A stretch of 35,693 bases of DNA from Enterobacteriaceae bacterium (GTDB taxonomy: Bacteria > Pseudomonadota > Gammaproteobacteria > Enterobacterales > Enterobacteriaceae): assembly GCA_031253755.1 (NCBI GenBank), contig JAIRVT010000107.1, positions 1 to 35,693 on the forward strand. Direction: 5' to 3'. Below are positions 19,206 through 27,570 of this stretch, piece after piece; position 1 is the stretch's first letter, and every line of letters starts with the position of its first letter. The position numbers and the translations under genes are program-made. Under the pieces are notes generated by a model. The model was given only the letters and a program-made list of their open reading frames with translations. It was not told the DNA's origin and made no database searches.

Positions 19206-19264
19206 AGTGATCGGCTGTTGAGTGATCGATGATTCGTTGCTCGCTCGTTGAGTCGCTGCTGGTT
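19206..19264. repeat. Degenerate 15-bp tandem array in the purM-purN spacer
   Basis: Plus-strand units AGTGATCGGCTGTTG, AGTGATCGATGATTC, GTTGCTCGCTCGTTG and AGTCGCTGCTGGTTT are contiguous, with a weaker preceding unit at 19191-19205. Two GATC sites lie 15 bp apart (19209, 19224). The array fills most of the gap between the purM stop and the purN start, a junction that is short in E. coli. Confidence 0.7.
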
Positions 19265-20320
19265 TTATTCGTTGATAACGACGGCTTGCTCGCCGTGATG
19301 ACGTTCAGCAATGCAGCCGATTTGCCAGGCATATTCACCCGCCGAATTCAGCCACTCAATGGCCTGTTGCACCTGAGATTGTGGCAAAGCAATGACCATA
19401 CCGACGCCGCAGTTAAATGTCCGGTACATTTCGTGTTCACTGACATTACCCGCTTGTTGTAACCATTTGAACACTGCCGGCCATTGCCAGCTCTTACCCT
19501 CAATTCTGGCTTGTCTGTTTTCTGGCAGCACGCGTGGAATATTTTCCCAGAAACCACCTCCGGTCAGATGGGAAATAGCGTGAATTTCAACTTTTTCAAT
19601 CAGTTCAAGCAGTGGTTTGACGTAAATCCGGGTCGGAGCAAGCAGGTGTTCAGCCAGTGGTTTGCCTTCCAGCTCAGTAGTTTCTGGATTGGCCTGACTG
19701 ACTTCAAGGATTTTACGGATCAACGAATAGCCATTAGAATGCGGTCCACTGGATGCCAGCGCGATCAGGGCATCACCCGGCTGAACCTGACTTCCGTCAA
19801 TGATGTCTGATTTTTCAACGACACCGACACAAAAACCCGCGATGTCATAATCTTCACCATGATACATACCGGGCATTTCGGCGGTTTCTCCGCCAACCAG
19901 CGCACAGCCTGCTTGTTTACAACCTTCGGCAATGCCGGTAATCACACTTGATGCGGTATCAACATCAAGCTTACCTGTCGCATAATAATCAAGGAAAAAC
20001 AGCGGCTCAGCGCCCTGAACAACCAAATCATTGACACACATGGCGACCAAATCAATGCCGATAGTGTCGTGACGTTTCAGATCCATCGCCAGACGCAACT
20101 TAGTGCCAACGCCGTCCGTACCAGAAACTAAAATAGGCTCACGATATTTTTGTGGCAGGGCACATAACGCGCCGAATCCGCCCAATCCGCCCATCACTTC
20201 AGGGCGCCGGGTCTGTTTCACGACACTTTTGATACGATTAACTAAGGCATTACCAGCGTCAATATCGACACCAGCATCTTTATAGCTAAGGTTATGGCTG
20301 CTCGAAGTTTTGTTGGTCAC
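19265..20320 (-). CDS. purM: Phosphoribosylformylglycinamidine cyclo-ligase (AIR synthetase)
   Basis: PurM closes the imidazole ring of FGAM with ATP to give aminoimidazole ribonucleotide, step five of purine synthesis. The 351-aa product (E. coli 345) has [20 protein letters not shown], the nucleotide-binding [14 protein letters not shown] and the signature [11 protein letters not shown]. The ATG at 20320 follows GGGAG about 8 nt upstream. It is divergent from upp. A PurR operator lies 67-82 bp upstream of the start codon, so purine repression of purM-purN is expected. Confidence 0.97.
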   Translation of the reverse strand: MTNKTSSSHNLSYKDAGVDIDAGNALVNRIKSVVKQTRRPEVMGGLGGFGALCALPQKYREPILVSGTDGVGTKLRLAMDLKRHDTIGIDLVAMCVNDLVVQGAEPLFFLDYYATGKLDVDTASSVITGIAEGCKQAGCALVGGETAEMPGMYHGEDYDIAGFCVGVVEKSDIIDGSQVQPGDALIALASSGPHSNGYSLIRKILEVSQANPETTELEGKPLAEHLLAPTRIYVKPLLELIEKVEIHAISHLTGGGFWENIPRVLPENRQARIEGKSWQWPAVFKWLQQAGNVSEHEMYRTFNCGVGMVIALPQSQVQQAIEWLNSAGEYAWQIGCIAERHHGEQAVVINE

Positions 20321-20386
20321 TGCATCGCTCCCAGGCGGCTGAATTTGAATGAGTAGAAAAAGAACGGAAATGATTCTAACAGTCTA

Positions 20387-20402
20387 AGCAAACGTTTGCG
20401 AT
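20387..20402 (-). promoter_or_regulatory. PurR operator of purMN
   Basis: AGCAAACGTTTGCGAT contains the perfect palindrome GCAAACGTTTGC and matches the PurR consensus ACGCAAACGTTTTCNT well. On the minus strand it sits just upstream of TGTTAGAAT, an extended -10-like sequence, so bound PurR would overlap the -35 region of purM. E. coli purMN has a PurR box in the same position. Confidence 0.9.
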
Positions 20403-20457
20403 AGCTTTATGCCGATTTATACCAATCACCTTTCAAGGTGCGTTTTATCTTCTCGCG

Positions 20458-20486
20458 TAGCGGATATAAAAAAAAGGCGGTATAAT
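20458..20486 (+). promoter_or_regulatory. Putative upp promoter
   Basis: A perfect TATAAT at 20481-20486 lies 46 bp upstream of the upp start, embedded in a small GCGG/CCGC inverted repeat. The -35 position (about 20458-20463) is poor. The GTGACTAAATAGAGTAGGAG leader then supplies the upp ribosome-binding site. Confidence 0.6.
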
Positions 20487-20531
20487 TCCGCGATTTTTTT
20501 ATCTGGTGACTAAATAGAGTAGGAGAAGTTC

Positions 20532-21158
20532 ATGAAGATCGTTGAGGTTAAGCACCCGCTTGTTAAACATAAATTGGGACTGATGCGGGATCATGACATC
20601 AGCACCAAGCGTTTTCGTGAACTGGCCTCAGAGGTAGGAAGCCTTCTGACCTATGAAGCAACTGCTGATTTAGAAACCGAAAAAGTGACCATTGATGGCT
20701 GGTGTGGTCCGGTAGAAATTGACCAGATAAAAGGCAAGAAAATCACAGTCGTGCCTATCCTGCGCGCGGGTTTAGGGATGATGGATGGTGTGTTGGAAAA
20801 CATTCCGAGTGCCCGTATTAGTGTTGTCGGTGTTTACCGTGATGAAGAAACACTTGAGCCTGTGCCGTATTTTCAGAAACTGGTTTCCGATATCCATGAG
20901 CGGATGGCATTAGTTGTCGATCCGATGCTGGCAACCGGTGGTTCTATGATCGCGACGATTGATCTGCTGAAAAAAGCAGGCTGCCGGACCATTAAGGTCT
21001 TGGTGCTGGTGGCTGCGCCAGAAGGTGTTGCTGCGTTGGAAAAAGCGCACCCGGATGTTGAATTATATACCGCATCGATTGATGAGCGTCTCAATGACGA
21101 CGGGTACATTGTTCCGGGCCTGGGAGATGCAGGCGATAAGATATTTGGAACAAAATAA
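20532..21158 (+). CDS. upp: Uracil phosphoribosyltransferase
   Basis: Upp salvages uracil with PRPP to give UMP in the cytoplasm. The 208-aa product has the exact E. coli length and the PRPP-binding loop [15 protein letters not shown]. It begins [20 protein letters not shown] and ends with the uracil-binding [17 protein letters not shown]. The ribosome-binding site TAGGAGAAG precedes the ATG. In E. coli upp is followed by uraA, the uracil permease. Here a terminator follows after 7 bp and uraA is absent. Confidence 0.98.
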   Translation: MKIVEVKHPLVKHKLGLMRDHDISTKRFRELASEVGSLLTYEATADLETEKVTIDGWCGPVEIDQIKGKKITVVPILRAGLGMMDGVLENIPSARISVVGVYRDEETLEPVPYFQKLVSDIHERMALVVDPMLATGGSMIATIDLLKKAGCRTIKVLVLVAAPEGVAALEKAHPDVELYTASIDERLNDDGYIVPGLGDAGDKIFGTK

Positions 21159-21165
21159 ACATATT

Positions 21166-21193
21166 AGCCGACTAAGTAGTCGGCTTTTTTTTT
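21166..21193 (+). terminator. upp terminator
   Basis: AGCCGACT, a 4-nt loop and AGTCGGCT form an 8-bp stem followed by nine T residues. It is a strong Rho-independent terminator seven bases after the upp stop. Confidence 0.96.
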
Positions 21194-21361
21194 GGTGCGC
21201 CGGGCATGGCGCGCAGCGCCATAACACAGGAAGCGGCTTAGGCGGCACAGCGCTGTCTCTTAATCTGTATTAGCTCCAACTCAACTGACTTGGACATCAA
21301 GTAACGGTTGTCGCGCTGTTCCATACTCCTGATCTGATAAAAAATGACTGGCAGATTGTGA

Positions 21362-21769
21362 TCCCGAAAACGGAACTCGACCCGTGCAGGGCTGGCGTTT
21401 TTATCCCCGATCTGGCCGCAGGAATATGGCTTCGTACTAGTTCATCAGACGAAAACCCTGTGGCCACAGGCACCGTTGACTGCGGCGTTATCGGAACAGT
21501 GGCAGAAACAAATAACCATCAATGCGGCATCGTTGGAGAGCTTGGCGCATTGGCATTCCGGCATGGCGCAATTAGCCGATCTGACCCACAAATTGAACTG
21601 GCTGGACGAAAAGCGCGGGCGCTATATGGCCGTTTCTGAATTAAAGCCCGCCGTATTTAACCTGACACAAACGTTCAATAAAAATCCGCGGCAAAATCAA
21701 GCTCCTTCTGATGAAAGAAAACTGAATGATTCCGATATTGGAGATTATTTATGTCAGGTTATACATTAG
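21362..21769 (+). pseudogene. Remnant of a T6SS VasL/TssA-like protein, C-terminal part
   Basis: From about 21431 to 21690 the frame ending at 21769 reads FVLVHQTKTLWPQ, then QWQKQITINAASLESLAHWH, GMAQLADLTHKLNWLDEKRG, RYMAVSELKPAVFNLTQTFN. This resembles the C-terminal domain of VasL (ImpA-related) proteins of enterobacterial type VI secretion clusters, including the LDEKRGRYM-VSELK signature. There is no start codon in a sensible place, an in-frame TGA at 21359 blocks extension, and the N-terminal two thirds are missing. The tail after PSDERKL also departs from the family. Upstream, 21194-21361 has only broken frames. It is best read as a decayed T6SS gene fragment. Confidence 0.65.
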
Positions 21770-21906
21770 ATAATTCTTATAAACAGGCCAGTTATCGCTT
21801 ATTTAGGCATTCGGCGAAGGAAATATTGCTGTTATAAATCGACGGATCGGTAAATGTACTCTAATTTTAAATAACATATTTAAATTTTTCAGGACAAACC
21901 TAATTT

Positions 21907-24900
21907 ATGAAAATATACAAAAAATCAGCATTATCGCTGGCCATCAAAACGGCGTTATTGTTCTCAGGAATATCGTTTTCAGGAATAAGTGTGAATGCCA
22001 TTGCGGCTGGTTCAAAATGCGACACGCCGAAAGATGATACAACCATTTCTGATAATAGAACAGCAACCTGTAATTTGGCAAACGGTGAAAGTCTTATTAT
22101 CGAGAATGGAGGCTCGATTGATGTCAGCGGTGATACTACTTCAGAGACGGTTATTGCTATTAATATTGATCCATCTATTGATGTTGGTGGGATTACGGTT
22201 AAGCAGGGTGGAAAATTAGTTGCTGGCGGTGGCGGCATTTACGACGATGGAGGAAAGGAGAGGTCCGGGATATTTAATGCAGGCAATATTACTAAAGGTA
22301 TTGATAATTCAGGCACAATTTCTGGTAAGGCTGGAATTACTAGTGTTGGAGGAAATGTCAGTATTAAGATCATTAATAATCAGTCCATGATACAAGGAGG
22401 GACTTCCGGATTAAATATTTCCAGTAATGTTACAGATGGTATTTATAATTCAGGTACAATTTATGGTAAATATAGTGTTTTTGGTAATCAAACGGGGGTT
22501 ATCAAGACCATTAAGAATCAAGCCAACGCTCTAATACAAGGAAAGACATCCGATAGGGGAGTTGGGATACATATTTCCAATCATATTTCTGATAGTATCG
22601 ATAATTCAGGTAAAATTATTGGTGACCGAGGAATTAATATTGAAAAAGCAGGGGTTGTCAACCGTATTATTAATCAGAAATCCGGTGTGATAACAGGAAT
22701 GGAATCCGGGATACAGGTTTTCGGTGAAATTACGAATGATATTGATAATTCAGGTACAATTACTGCTAATCAGGCAATCCGTACTGAAGAGAGCAGTAAA
22801 ATTAAGAGTATTATTAATAATGACGACGGTATAATTAAAGGTAAAAATTTCTCGATAGTTAATCACAATGTTATTGGCGATATTAAAAATTCAGGCACCA
22901 TAACTGGCCCTATGCTTAATCAGGGTGATATTACCGATAATATTCAAAATTCCAATGAAATAAATGGTAGTATAATTAATGTTGGCTTTGTTAATAGTAT
23001 TCAGAATTTAAAAGATTTTAATGGTGATATATCTAACAGACATATGCAAGATACAGAGGAATATGGTAGCACGGAATATATTGGCATCATAAATAAGATT
23101 CAAAATTCAGGCACCATTGCCGGTAATATAGAAAATACCAGTATTATTAAGGAAGGTATCCACAATTCAGGCACCATTAAGGGCAAAATAAATAATACTC
23201 ATAAACTGGATGCCGTTAGTAATAAGGAACGCATCGGTACTATCAATGGAGGTATTTACAATTCAGGCACCATTAGTGGAGGTATTTACAATTCAGGTAC
23301 TATTAATGGAGATGTGGCGCTTGGCAACGCAAATCTTTATCTGTCTGGCTCAAACACTACCCTGAATGGCGCTATTAGTGGTACGAAAGAGACCATTGTT
23401 ACCATCAGTGATGGCATGTCCATGCTGACAGGCCAGAGCACTCAATTTGACGGAATAACTAATGTCGCGGGGGGTATTTTAGCCCTTAAAGGAACACTCG
23501 GTTCACCAAATTCAACGCTCACCGTGAAAAGCGGTGGCTCGGTGAGTGGTAAAGATCTAACCGGTGGCACCATTGGTGGCGCAACAACAATTGAAAATGG
23601 CGGTCATCTTACCAACCAGTATGGCGGATTGACATTTAACCGTAACCTGTTCCTTAATCCAGAAGCCAATGTCGATATTTTTCTGGGGACAGAAGGAGAA
23701 TCCGCCCCGGCATCGTTTGATGTGAATGGCGATCTGATTCTGGCGGGCAGCCTGAATATCAAAAATGCGGAACAACAGACCGTGGCGGGTGAATACGATA
23801 TATTCAACTATGGCGGTAAATTAACCTATTACAACCCAATGACACTCACGGGCGGCATCCCCGGTGCATTCGTTCTCCATACGGATATCGACAAAAAGAT
23901 CACGCTTATCCACGCAAGCGATATCACCCTGAACTATTGGAATGGGGGAGATGGTATTTGGCAGGTGGGTAACATGCATGACTGGACATCGAAAAATGGG
24001 GATATCCATTATCACTGGGATGACACGGATAAGTTTGTCATTTTCAATAAAAACGGCGGTACTGTTCAGGTCGATAACAGCGGTGGGAATGTCAAAGTTC
24101 ATGGGATGCAGTTCATCACCAATGGCTATACGATTGCCGGGCAACCGTTGACTCTAGTCAATGATAAGAACGGCAGCGCTAAAATCCGTGTTGGCGCAGA
24201 TATCAATAAATCCGTAAATACGCTTGCTACCATTGCAACGGACCTGACAGGCGATGCCGTGCTGGAGAAAATGGACGGCGGTACGTTAGTGATAACCAGC
24301 AATAACAATAGTTACAAAGGTGGTACGAAAATTACGGGAGGCACTCTCCAGCTGGGAAACAATACCACCACAGGGAATCTTCCCGGCACTGTATCCATCG
24401 GCACTCAAGGTGCACTCGCTTTTAATCACTCAGATAACTTCACATTTGGCAACCCAATCACCGGTCAGGGTAATCTGGTGAAAAAAGGCGCCAATGCGCT
24501 GACACTCACGGGTGCGAGCAGTTATAGCGGTGTGACCGATATTCAACAGGGAACGCTTTTGCAGGGCAAAACCGGCGCGTTCAGTGTAAAGTCGAACTTT
24601 ATCACCAGACCGGGCAGTATGCTCAATCTGGGCGGAGATAATACAACACTTGCCGGGCTGGATAACGGTGGCACCGTGTTATTCGGCGGCGATAAAAATG
24701 CGGTCGGGCGGACACTGACCGTCAACGGTGATTACACTGGTAATAATGGTGTTGTGGAATTATCGACAGTGCTGGGAGGGGATAATTCAGCCACGGATAA
24801 ACTCGTGATAAACGGCAACGCTACCGGGAAGACACTGCTTGACATCAGCAATGCCGGTGGAAAAGGTGCGCTCACGCATAAAGGCATCGAAGTGGTGCAT

Positions 24901-26115
24901 GTGAACGGTACATCGGATGCAACATTCGGCTTGCGTTCTGACTATCATCACGAAGGCGTGCCTGTTGTTGTTATCGGTGCCTATGCTTACCACCTTGAGA
25001 AAGATACCGCTTTTGACAAAGCAACAGCGTCTGGGAAAACTGAAAAAGCCACAGAAAAAACCGGTGAGAGCTGGGCTCTGACTTCAGCATGGAAAGACAA
25101 GAATCGCCTACAGGCGGGCGTGAGTGTTTATGAATCTTACGGCCGGATTTTGCAGACGATAAATGCCCCTGTCTCGTTGAGTAACCGGATTGCCGCGTAT
25201 CAAGGCAATCTGCGAGACGCCACGGGCTTTGCACCAATGGTAGGTGACAAGAACGCTGTTCGGTTACCTAACGGCGTTTGGGGGCAAATAACCGGTTCTT
25301 ATGGCAAGTTATCGCCCCGTGTGAGCAGTTCAGGTGTGGATAATATCACCTATAAGATGGGACGCGCTCAAGTGGGTGCCGAACGCCCCCTGTATGAAAA
25401 TGGTCAGGGTTCCGTGGTTGGCGGTGTTTTCGCGCAATTTTCGCGGATTGATGCCGATGTCGATGCTGAACACGGTGATGGCAATATTCAGGCGAACGGC
25501 TACACCGTAGGCGGAACCGGTACGTGGCTTGGCAATAATGGCGTCTATCTGGATGGTCTGGCGCAGATCACCTATTTTGATAATGAGCTTGAGTCAAAAG
25601 CTGCTGGCAAAAAATTGGGCGAGGGTAAAGGTGCTTTCGGTTATGCCTTGAGTGTGGAAGCCGGCAAACAGCTTGACCTGACACCGGCATGGTCACTGAC
25701 GCCGCAGGCGCAGCTGACTTACTCTGCCATCAACATGGATAATTTTAATGACAGCTTTGGCACTCAGGTTAAATTTAACCAAAGCCGCAGCGCGAAGTTA
25801 CGCGTCGGCACGACGCTGAATTACGGTCAAAAATGGCGCGATGAGCAGAGCAAGAAAGAAAAGGCCGCGAATTTCTACGGTCTTGTCAACGTTCGTCAGG
25901 AGTTGTTGGCGCGCAAAGATTCCGTTGATGTTGCGGGCACTTCCTTTCATGGCAGCAATGACCGCACATGGGGAGAAGTCGGTGCTGGCGGTTCTTACAG
26001 CTGGAATGAAGGTAAATATCTCGTCTACAGCCAAGCCACAGCCAATACCAGCCTGAATAGTTTTGCTGATAATTATGAGTTGGGAGGGAAGATTGGGTTG
26101 CGGGTGGCTTGGTAA
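21907..26115 (+). CDS. Large type Va autotransporter with NSGTI-repeat passenger
   Basis: A 1402-aa surface protein. Residues 1-34 form a signal peptide (basic MKIYKKSALSLAIKTAL, hydrophobic core, NAIA-AGS cleavage-like site). Residues of about 125-470 are built of rungs ending in NSGTI-G motifs (for example GIDNSGTISGK, GIYNSGTIYGK), predicting a beta-helix. Residues of about 480-1090 resemble AidA/pertactin-type passengers (GGTLVITSNNNSYKGGTKIT, TLTGASSYSGVTDIQQGTLL). Residues of about 1120-1402 are the autotransporter barrel (GVWGQITGSYGKLSPRVSS), ending in GLRVAW with a terminal aromatic. No protease triad or cell-adhesion motif was recognised, so adhesin is only the default guess. The ATG at 21907 has a weak AGGA 12 nt upstream. 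The neighbouring DNA contains only gene remnants, which suggests an acquired island. Confidence 0.92.
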   Translation: MKIYKKSALSLAIKTALLFSGISFSGISVNAIAAGSKCDTPKDDTTISDNRTATCNLANGESLIIENGGSIDVSGDTTSETVIAINIDPSIDVGGITVKQGGKLVAGGGGIYDDGGKERSGIFNAGNITKGIDNSGTISGKAGITSVGGNVSIKIINNQSMIQGGTSGLNISSNVTDGIYNSGTIYGKYSVFGNQTGVIKTIKNQANALIQGKTSDRGVGIHISNHISDSIDNSGKIIGDRGINIEKAGVVNRIINQKSGVITGMESGIQVFGEITNDIDNSGTITANQAIRTEESSKIKSIINNDDGIIKGKNFSIVNHNVIGDIKNSGTITGPMLNQGDITDNIQNSNEINGSIINVGFVNSIQNLKDFNGDISNRHMQDTEEYGSTEYIGIINKIQNSGTIAGNIENTSIIKEGIHNSGTIKGKINNTHKLDAVSNKERIGTINGGIYNSGTISGGIYNSGTINGDVALGNANLYLSGSNTTLNGAISGTKETIVTISDGMSMLTGQSTQFDGITNVAGGILALKGTLGSPNSTLTVKSGGSVSGKDLTGGTIGGATTIENGGHLTNQYGGLTFNRNLFLNPEANVDIFLGTEGESAPASFDVNGDLILAGSLNIKNAEQQTVAGEYDIFNYGGKLTYYNPMTLTGGIPGAFVLHTDIDKKITLIHASDITLNYWNGGDGIWQVGNMHDWTSKNGDIHYHWDDTDKFVIFNKNGGTVQVDNSGGNVKVHGMQFITNGYTIAGQPLTLVNDKNGSAKIRVGADINKSVNTLATIATDLTGDAVLEKMDGGTLVITSNNNSYKGGTKITGGTLQLGNNTTTGNLPGTVSIGTQGALAFNHSDNFTFGNPITGQGNLVKKGANALTLTGASSYSGVTDIQQGTLLQGKTGAFSVKSNFITRPGSMLNLGGDNTTLAGLDNGGTVLFGGDKNAVGRTLTVNGDYTGNNGVVELSTVLGGDNSATDKLVINGNATGKTLLDISNAGGKGALTHKGIEVVHVNGTSDATFGLRSDYHHEGVPVVVIGAYAYHLEKDTAFDKATASGKTEKATEKTGESWALTSAWKDKNRLQAGVSVYESYGRILQTINAPVSLSNRIAAYQGNLRDATGFAPMVGDKNAVRLPNGVWGQITGSYGKLSPRVSSSGVDNITYKMGRAQVGAERPLYENGQGSVVGGVFAQFSRIDADVDAEHGDGNIQANGYTVGGTGTWLGNNGVYLDGLAQITYFDNELESKAAGKKLGEGKGAFGYALSVEAGKQLDLTPAWSLTPQAQLTYSAINMDNFNDSFGTQVKFNQSRSAKLRVGTTLNYGQKWRDEQSKKEKAANFYGLVNVRQELLARKDSVDVAGTSFHGSNDRTWGEVGAGGSYSWNEGKYLVYSQATANTSLNSFADNYELGGKIGLRVAW
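21961..21990. repeat. 15-bp duplication in the autotransporter signal peptide
   Basis: TTCTCAGGAATATCG and TTTTCAGGAATAAGT are adjacent 15-bp copies encoding FSGIS twice within the hydrophobic core. The period matches the other 15-bp arrays, and the rotated unit (ATCGTTTTCAGGAAT) resembles the trhP unit. Confidence 0.75.
22290..23309. repeat. NSGTI-type passenger repeats of the autotransporter
   Basis: At least ten copies of a motif of the form I-x-NSGTI-x-G occur, first about 33-40 residues apart, interleaved with I-N-Q-like half-rungs, then closer together. At DNA level most copies contain AATTCAGG(C/T)AC. The last two are a nearly perfect 30-bp tandem pair starting GGAGGTATTTACAATTCAGG at 23248 and 23278, differing mainly at third positions near the end. 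The array is likely prone to copy-number change. Confidence 0.85.
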
Positions 26116-26145
26116 TTTAAGGAAAAATTCATTGCTGTGAACCAG

Positions 26146-26196
26146 AATTTGCGGTGGCACTATAAATTTGCGGTGGCACTAATAAAGGTGCCACCG
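26146..26196. repeat. Direct and inverted repeats behind the autotransporter
   Basis: AATTTGCGGTGGCACTA occurs at 26146-26162 and 26165-26181, a 19-bp period. The second copy also pairs as CGGTGGCAC (26171-26179) with GTGCCACCG (26188-26196) across an 8-nt loop. It may act as the autotransporter terminator, though no T tract follows. Confidence 0.7.
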
Positions 26197-26244
26197 TGAG
26201 TATTTGTCTGAGCCGAGTGAACTTAATGCCTGCATGATAGTGCC

Positions 26245-26466
26245 TTAAAATGTTATAAGATAACAATTAGTATGTCGGGCTTGGTGCTGCGGATCAATCA
26301 CAAAAGAGGCATTATTATCAATTGCTAATTCTAATCTTCCCGTCTTGAGGTCATCGGCAATTATCCAGTGAGGCAAATAGGCCAGCCCGGATCCAGTTAA
26401 TGTTAATTGTAGTGATAATGTTGTGTCATTAGTTCGAAGTGGACGACTTACGCCGATATTATCCAT
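26245..26466 (-). pseudogene. 3' fragment of a LysR-family regulator gene
   Basis: The 73-codon frame reads GVSRPLRTNDTTLSLQLTLT, then GSGLAYLPHWIIADDLKTGR and LELAI. This is the last third of a LysR effector-binding domain (compare the usual G-L-ALLP-W-V-DL--GRL pattern). The N-terminal helix-turn-helix and most of the effector domain are missing. The frame is closed by a TAG a few bases upstream of the ATG at 26466. It abuts an MFS 5' fragment on the same strand, so a deletion joined the two. Confidence 0.8.
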
Positions 26467-26831
26467 CTCCTACCAGCAAGAAAACGGGCTGCTAGTGTTC
26501 GCCAGTAATTGGCCGACAATGCAGTAACCAGATTGATAATGGTGAAACCTATCATCGTCAGTATTAGCAATGGACGCCGACCCCAGCTGCGTGTTGCGAT
26601 GCTTAACGGTATGGCAGCAATAAGAGAGCCGATTGCATAGGCGGTAACCGATTGTCCGGCCATCGCCCCAGATATTTTGAGGTCAGCGCTAATAGGCAAC
26701 AGCAGGCCTGCGGGAAGTGTTTCCGTCAAGGTAGTGATAAAAATCGCGGCGGCAAGCGCCAGAAGCGCCAATATAGGCAAACGTTGCAGCTCAATTTCTG
26801 AGGATAAGTGGTTCATTTCATTGGATAGCAT
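26448..26831 (-). pseudogene. 5' fragment of an MFS (DHA1-type) transporter gene
   Basis: The 127-codon frame covers the first three to four membrane helices of a 12-TM exporter: LALAAAIFITTLTETLPAGL, AGQSVTAYAIGSLIAAIPLS, and the loop 2-3 motif RSWGRRPLLI, then ALSANYWRTLAARFLAG. After ARFLAG the normal transporter sequence stops and the frame runs seven codons (RRWIISA) into LysR-derived DNA. The start ATG 26831 has TAGGTG eight bases upstream. The product would be a non-functional stub. Confidence 0.85.
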
Positions 26832-27184
26832 TTATAACACCTAGTTGAGTAACAGGAATAGGTTGCCCTCCAGATATCCGGAAAATATAGGAAATAACGT
26901 ATAACATCCAAAGTCAGTGATATGATAATGAAACGTTTCTTATAATAAGCGAGCAGCCATGTTCAATGAACAGGATTTGAGGAAATCTTGTTTTAACTGA
27001 CAGGAAACATTGGGGAATAAACAAAATCTAGTGGCTATACCCAGAGTCTCGACTGGACATGACAGCCAAGTGAATTTTTCATGATATTTATGGAAAGGTG
27101 TTGGAACTGCGGGAAATATGTACTTTGTAAGCTATCTGTTCGATAATTTGCGTATCTTTGAATTAAGCTAGAGAAAACAAAAAA
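26832..27184. other. Intergenic region with a promoter-like site, no gene
   Basis: About 350 bp between the MFS stub and the ArsR-like gene. TGAAACGTTTCT at 26929-26940, a near-perfect Cra/LacI-type palindrome, directly abuts TATAAT (26941-26946). Downstream is only a 13-codon frame (MFNEQDLRKSCFN, 26959-27000), which could be the stub of a lost regulator gene. No other feature is supported. Confidence 0.45.
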
Positions 27185-27529
27185 ATGAAACATCATCCAG
27201 AACGTCATCAAATACGGCTTGAACATGTCCTTACCGCATTAGGTAATCCCATGCGAATGACGGTTGTTCGTGTGCTGGCAGATGGCAATGAACATACCTG
27301 TGGCTCTATCCTGAAAGGCGTATCAAAATCCACTCTGACTCATCACTGGCGAGTCCTTCGTGATAGTGGTGTTATCTGGCAGAAACCTTCAGGCAGGGAA
27401 AACTTATTATCTCTTCGCAGGGCAGACTTAAACACCCGTTTTCCGGGGCTGTTAGACTCATTTCTCACGGCCACAAAAGAAGATGAACTGACTGGTTCGA
27501 CCATTAAACAATATAGTCCAGATGCCTGA
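27185..27529 (+). CDS. ArsR-like winged-helix transcriptional regulator
   Basis: A 114-aa DNA-binding protein with an ArsR-type winged helix: LTALGNPMRMTVVRVLADGN (helices 1-2), then SILKGVSKSTLTHHWRVLRD as helix-turn-helix, GVIWQKPSGRENLLSLRRAD as wing. The metal-binding ELCVC motif of ArsR/SmtB is absent, and only one cysteine remains. The signal it senses is unknown. It is convergent with the DHA2 exporter at 27571, a pairing that suggests, but does not prove, that it regulates that exporter. The ribosome-binding site is weak (AGAG, 11 nt). Confidence 0.85.
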   Translation: MKHHPERHQIRLEHVLTALGNPMRMTVVRVLADGNEHTCGSILKGVSKSTLTHHWRVLRDSGVIWQKPSGRENLLSLRRADLNTRFPGLLDSFLTATKEDELTGSTIKQYSPDA

Positions 27530-27537
27530 TAGCATTG

Positions 27538-27565
27538 TTTCTCCGGCCTGCCATGACCGGAGAAA
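27538..27565. terminator. Terminator between convergent arsR-like and MFS genes
   Basis: TTTCTCCGG and CCGGAGAAA form a 9-bp stem with a 10-nt loop in the 41-bp gap between the two stop codons. The flanking T and A runs are short, so it may serve both directions. Confidence 0.65.
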
Positions 27566-27570
27566 AGTAT

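Noticed and set aside
21358-21639. A 93-codon ORF overlapping the VasL fragment in another frame
   Set aside because: It starts with GTG, and its downstream part has no family resemblance, while the other frame matches VasL signatures across the same bases.
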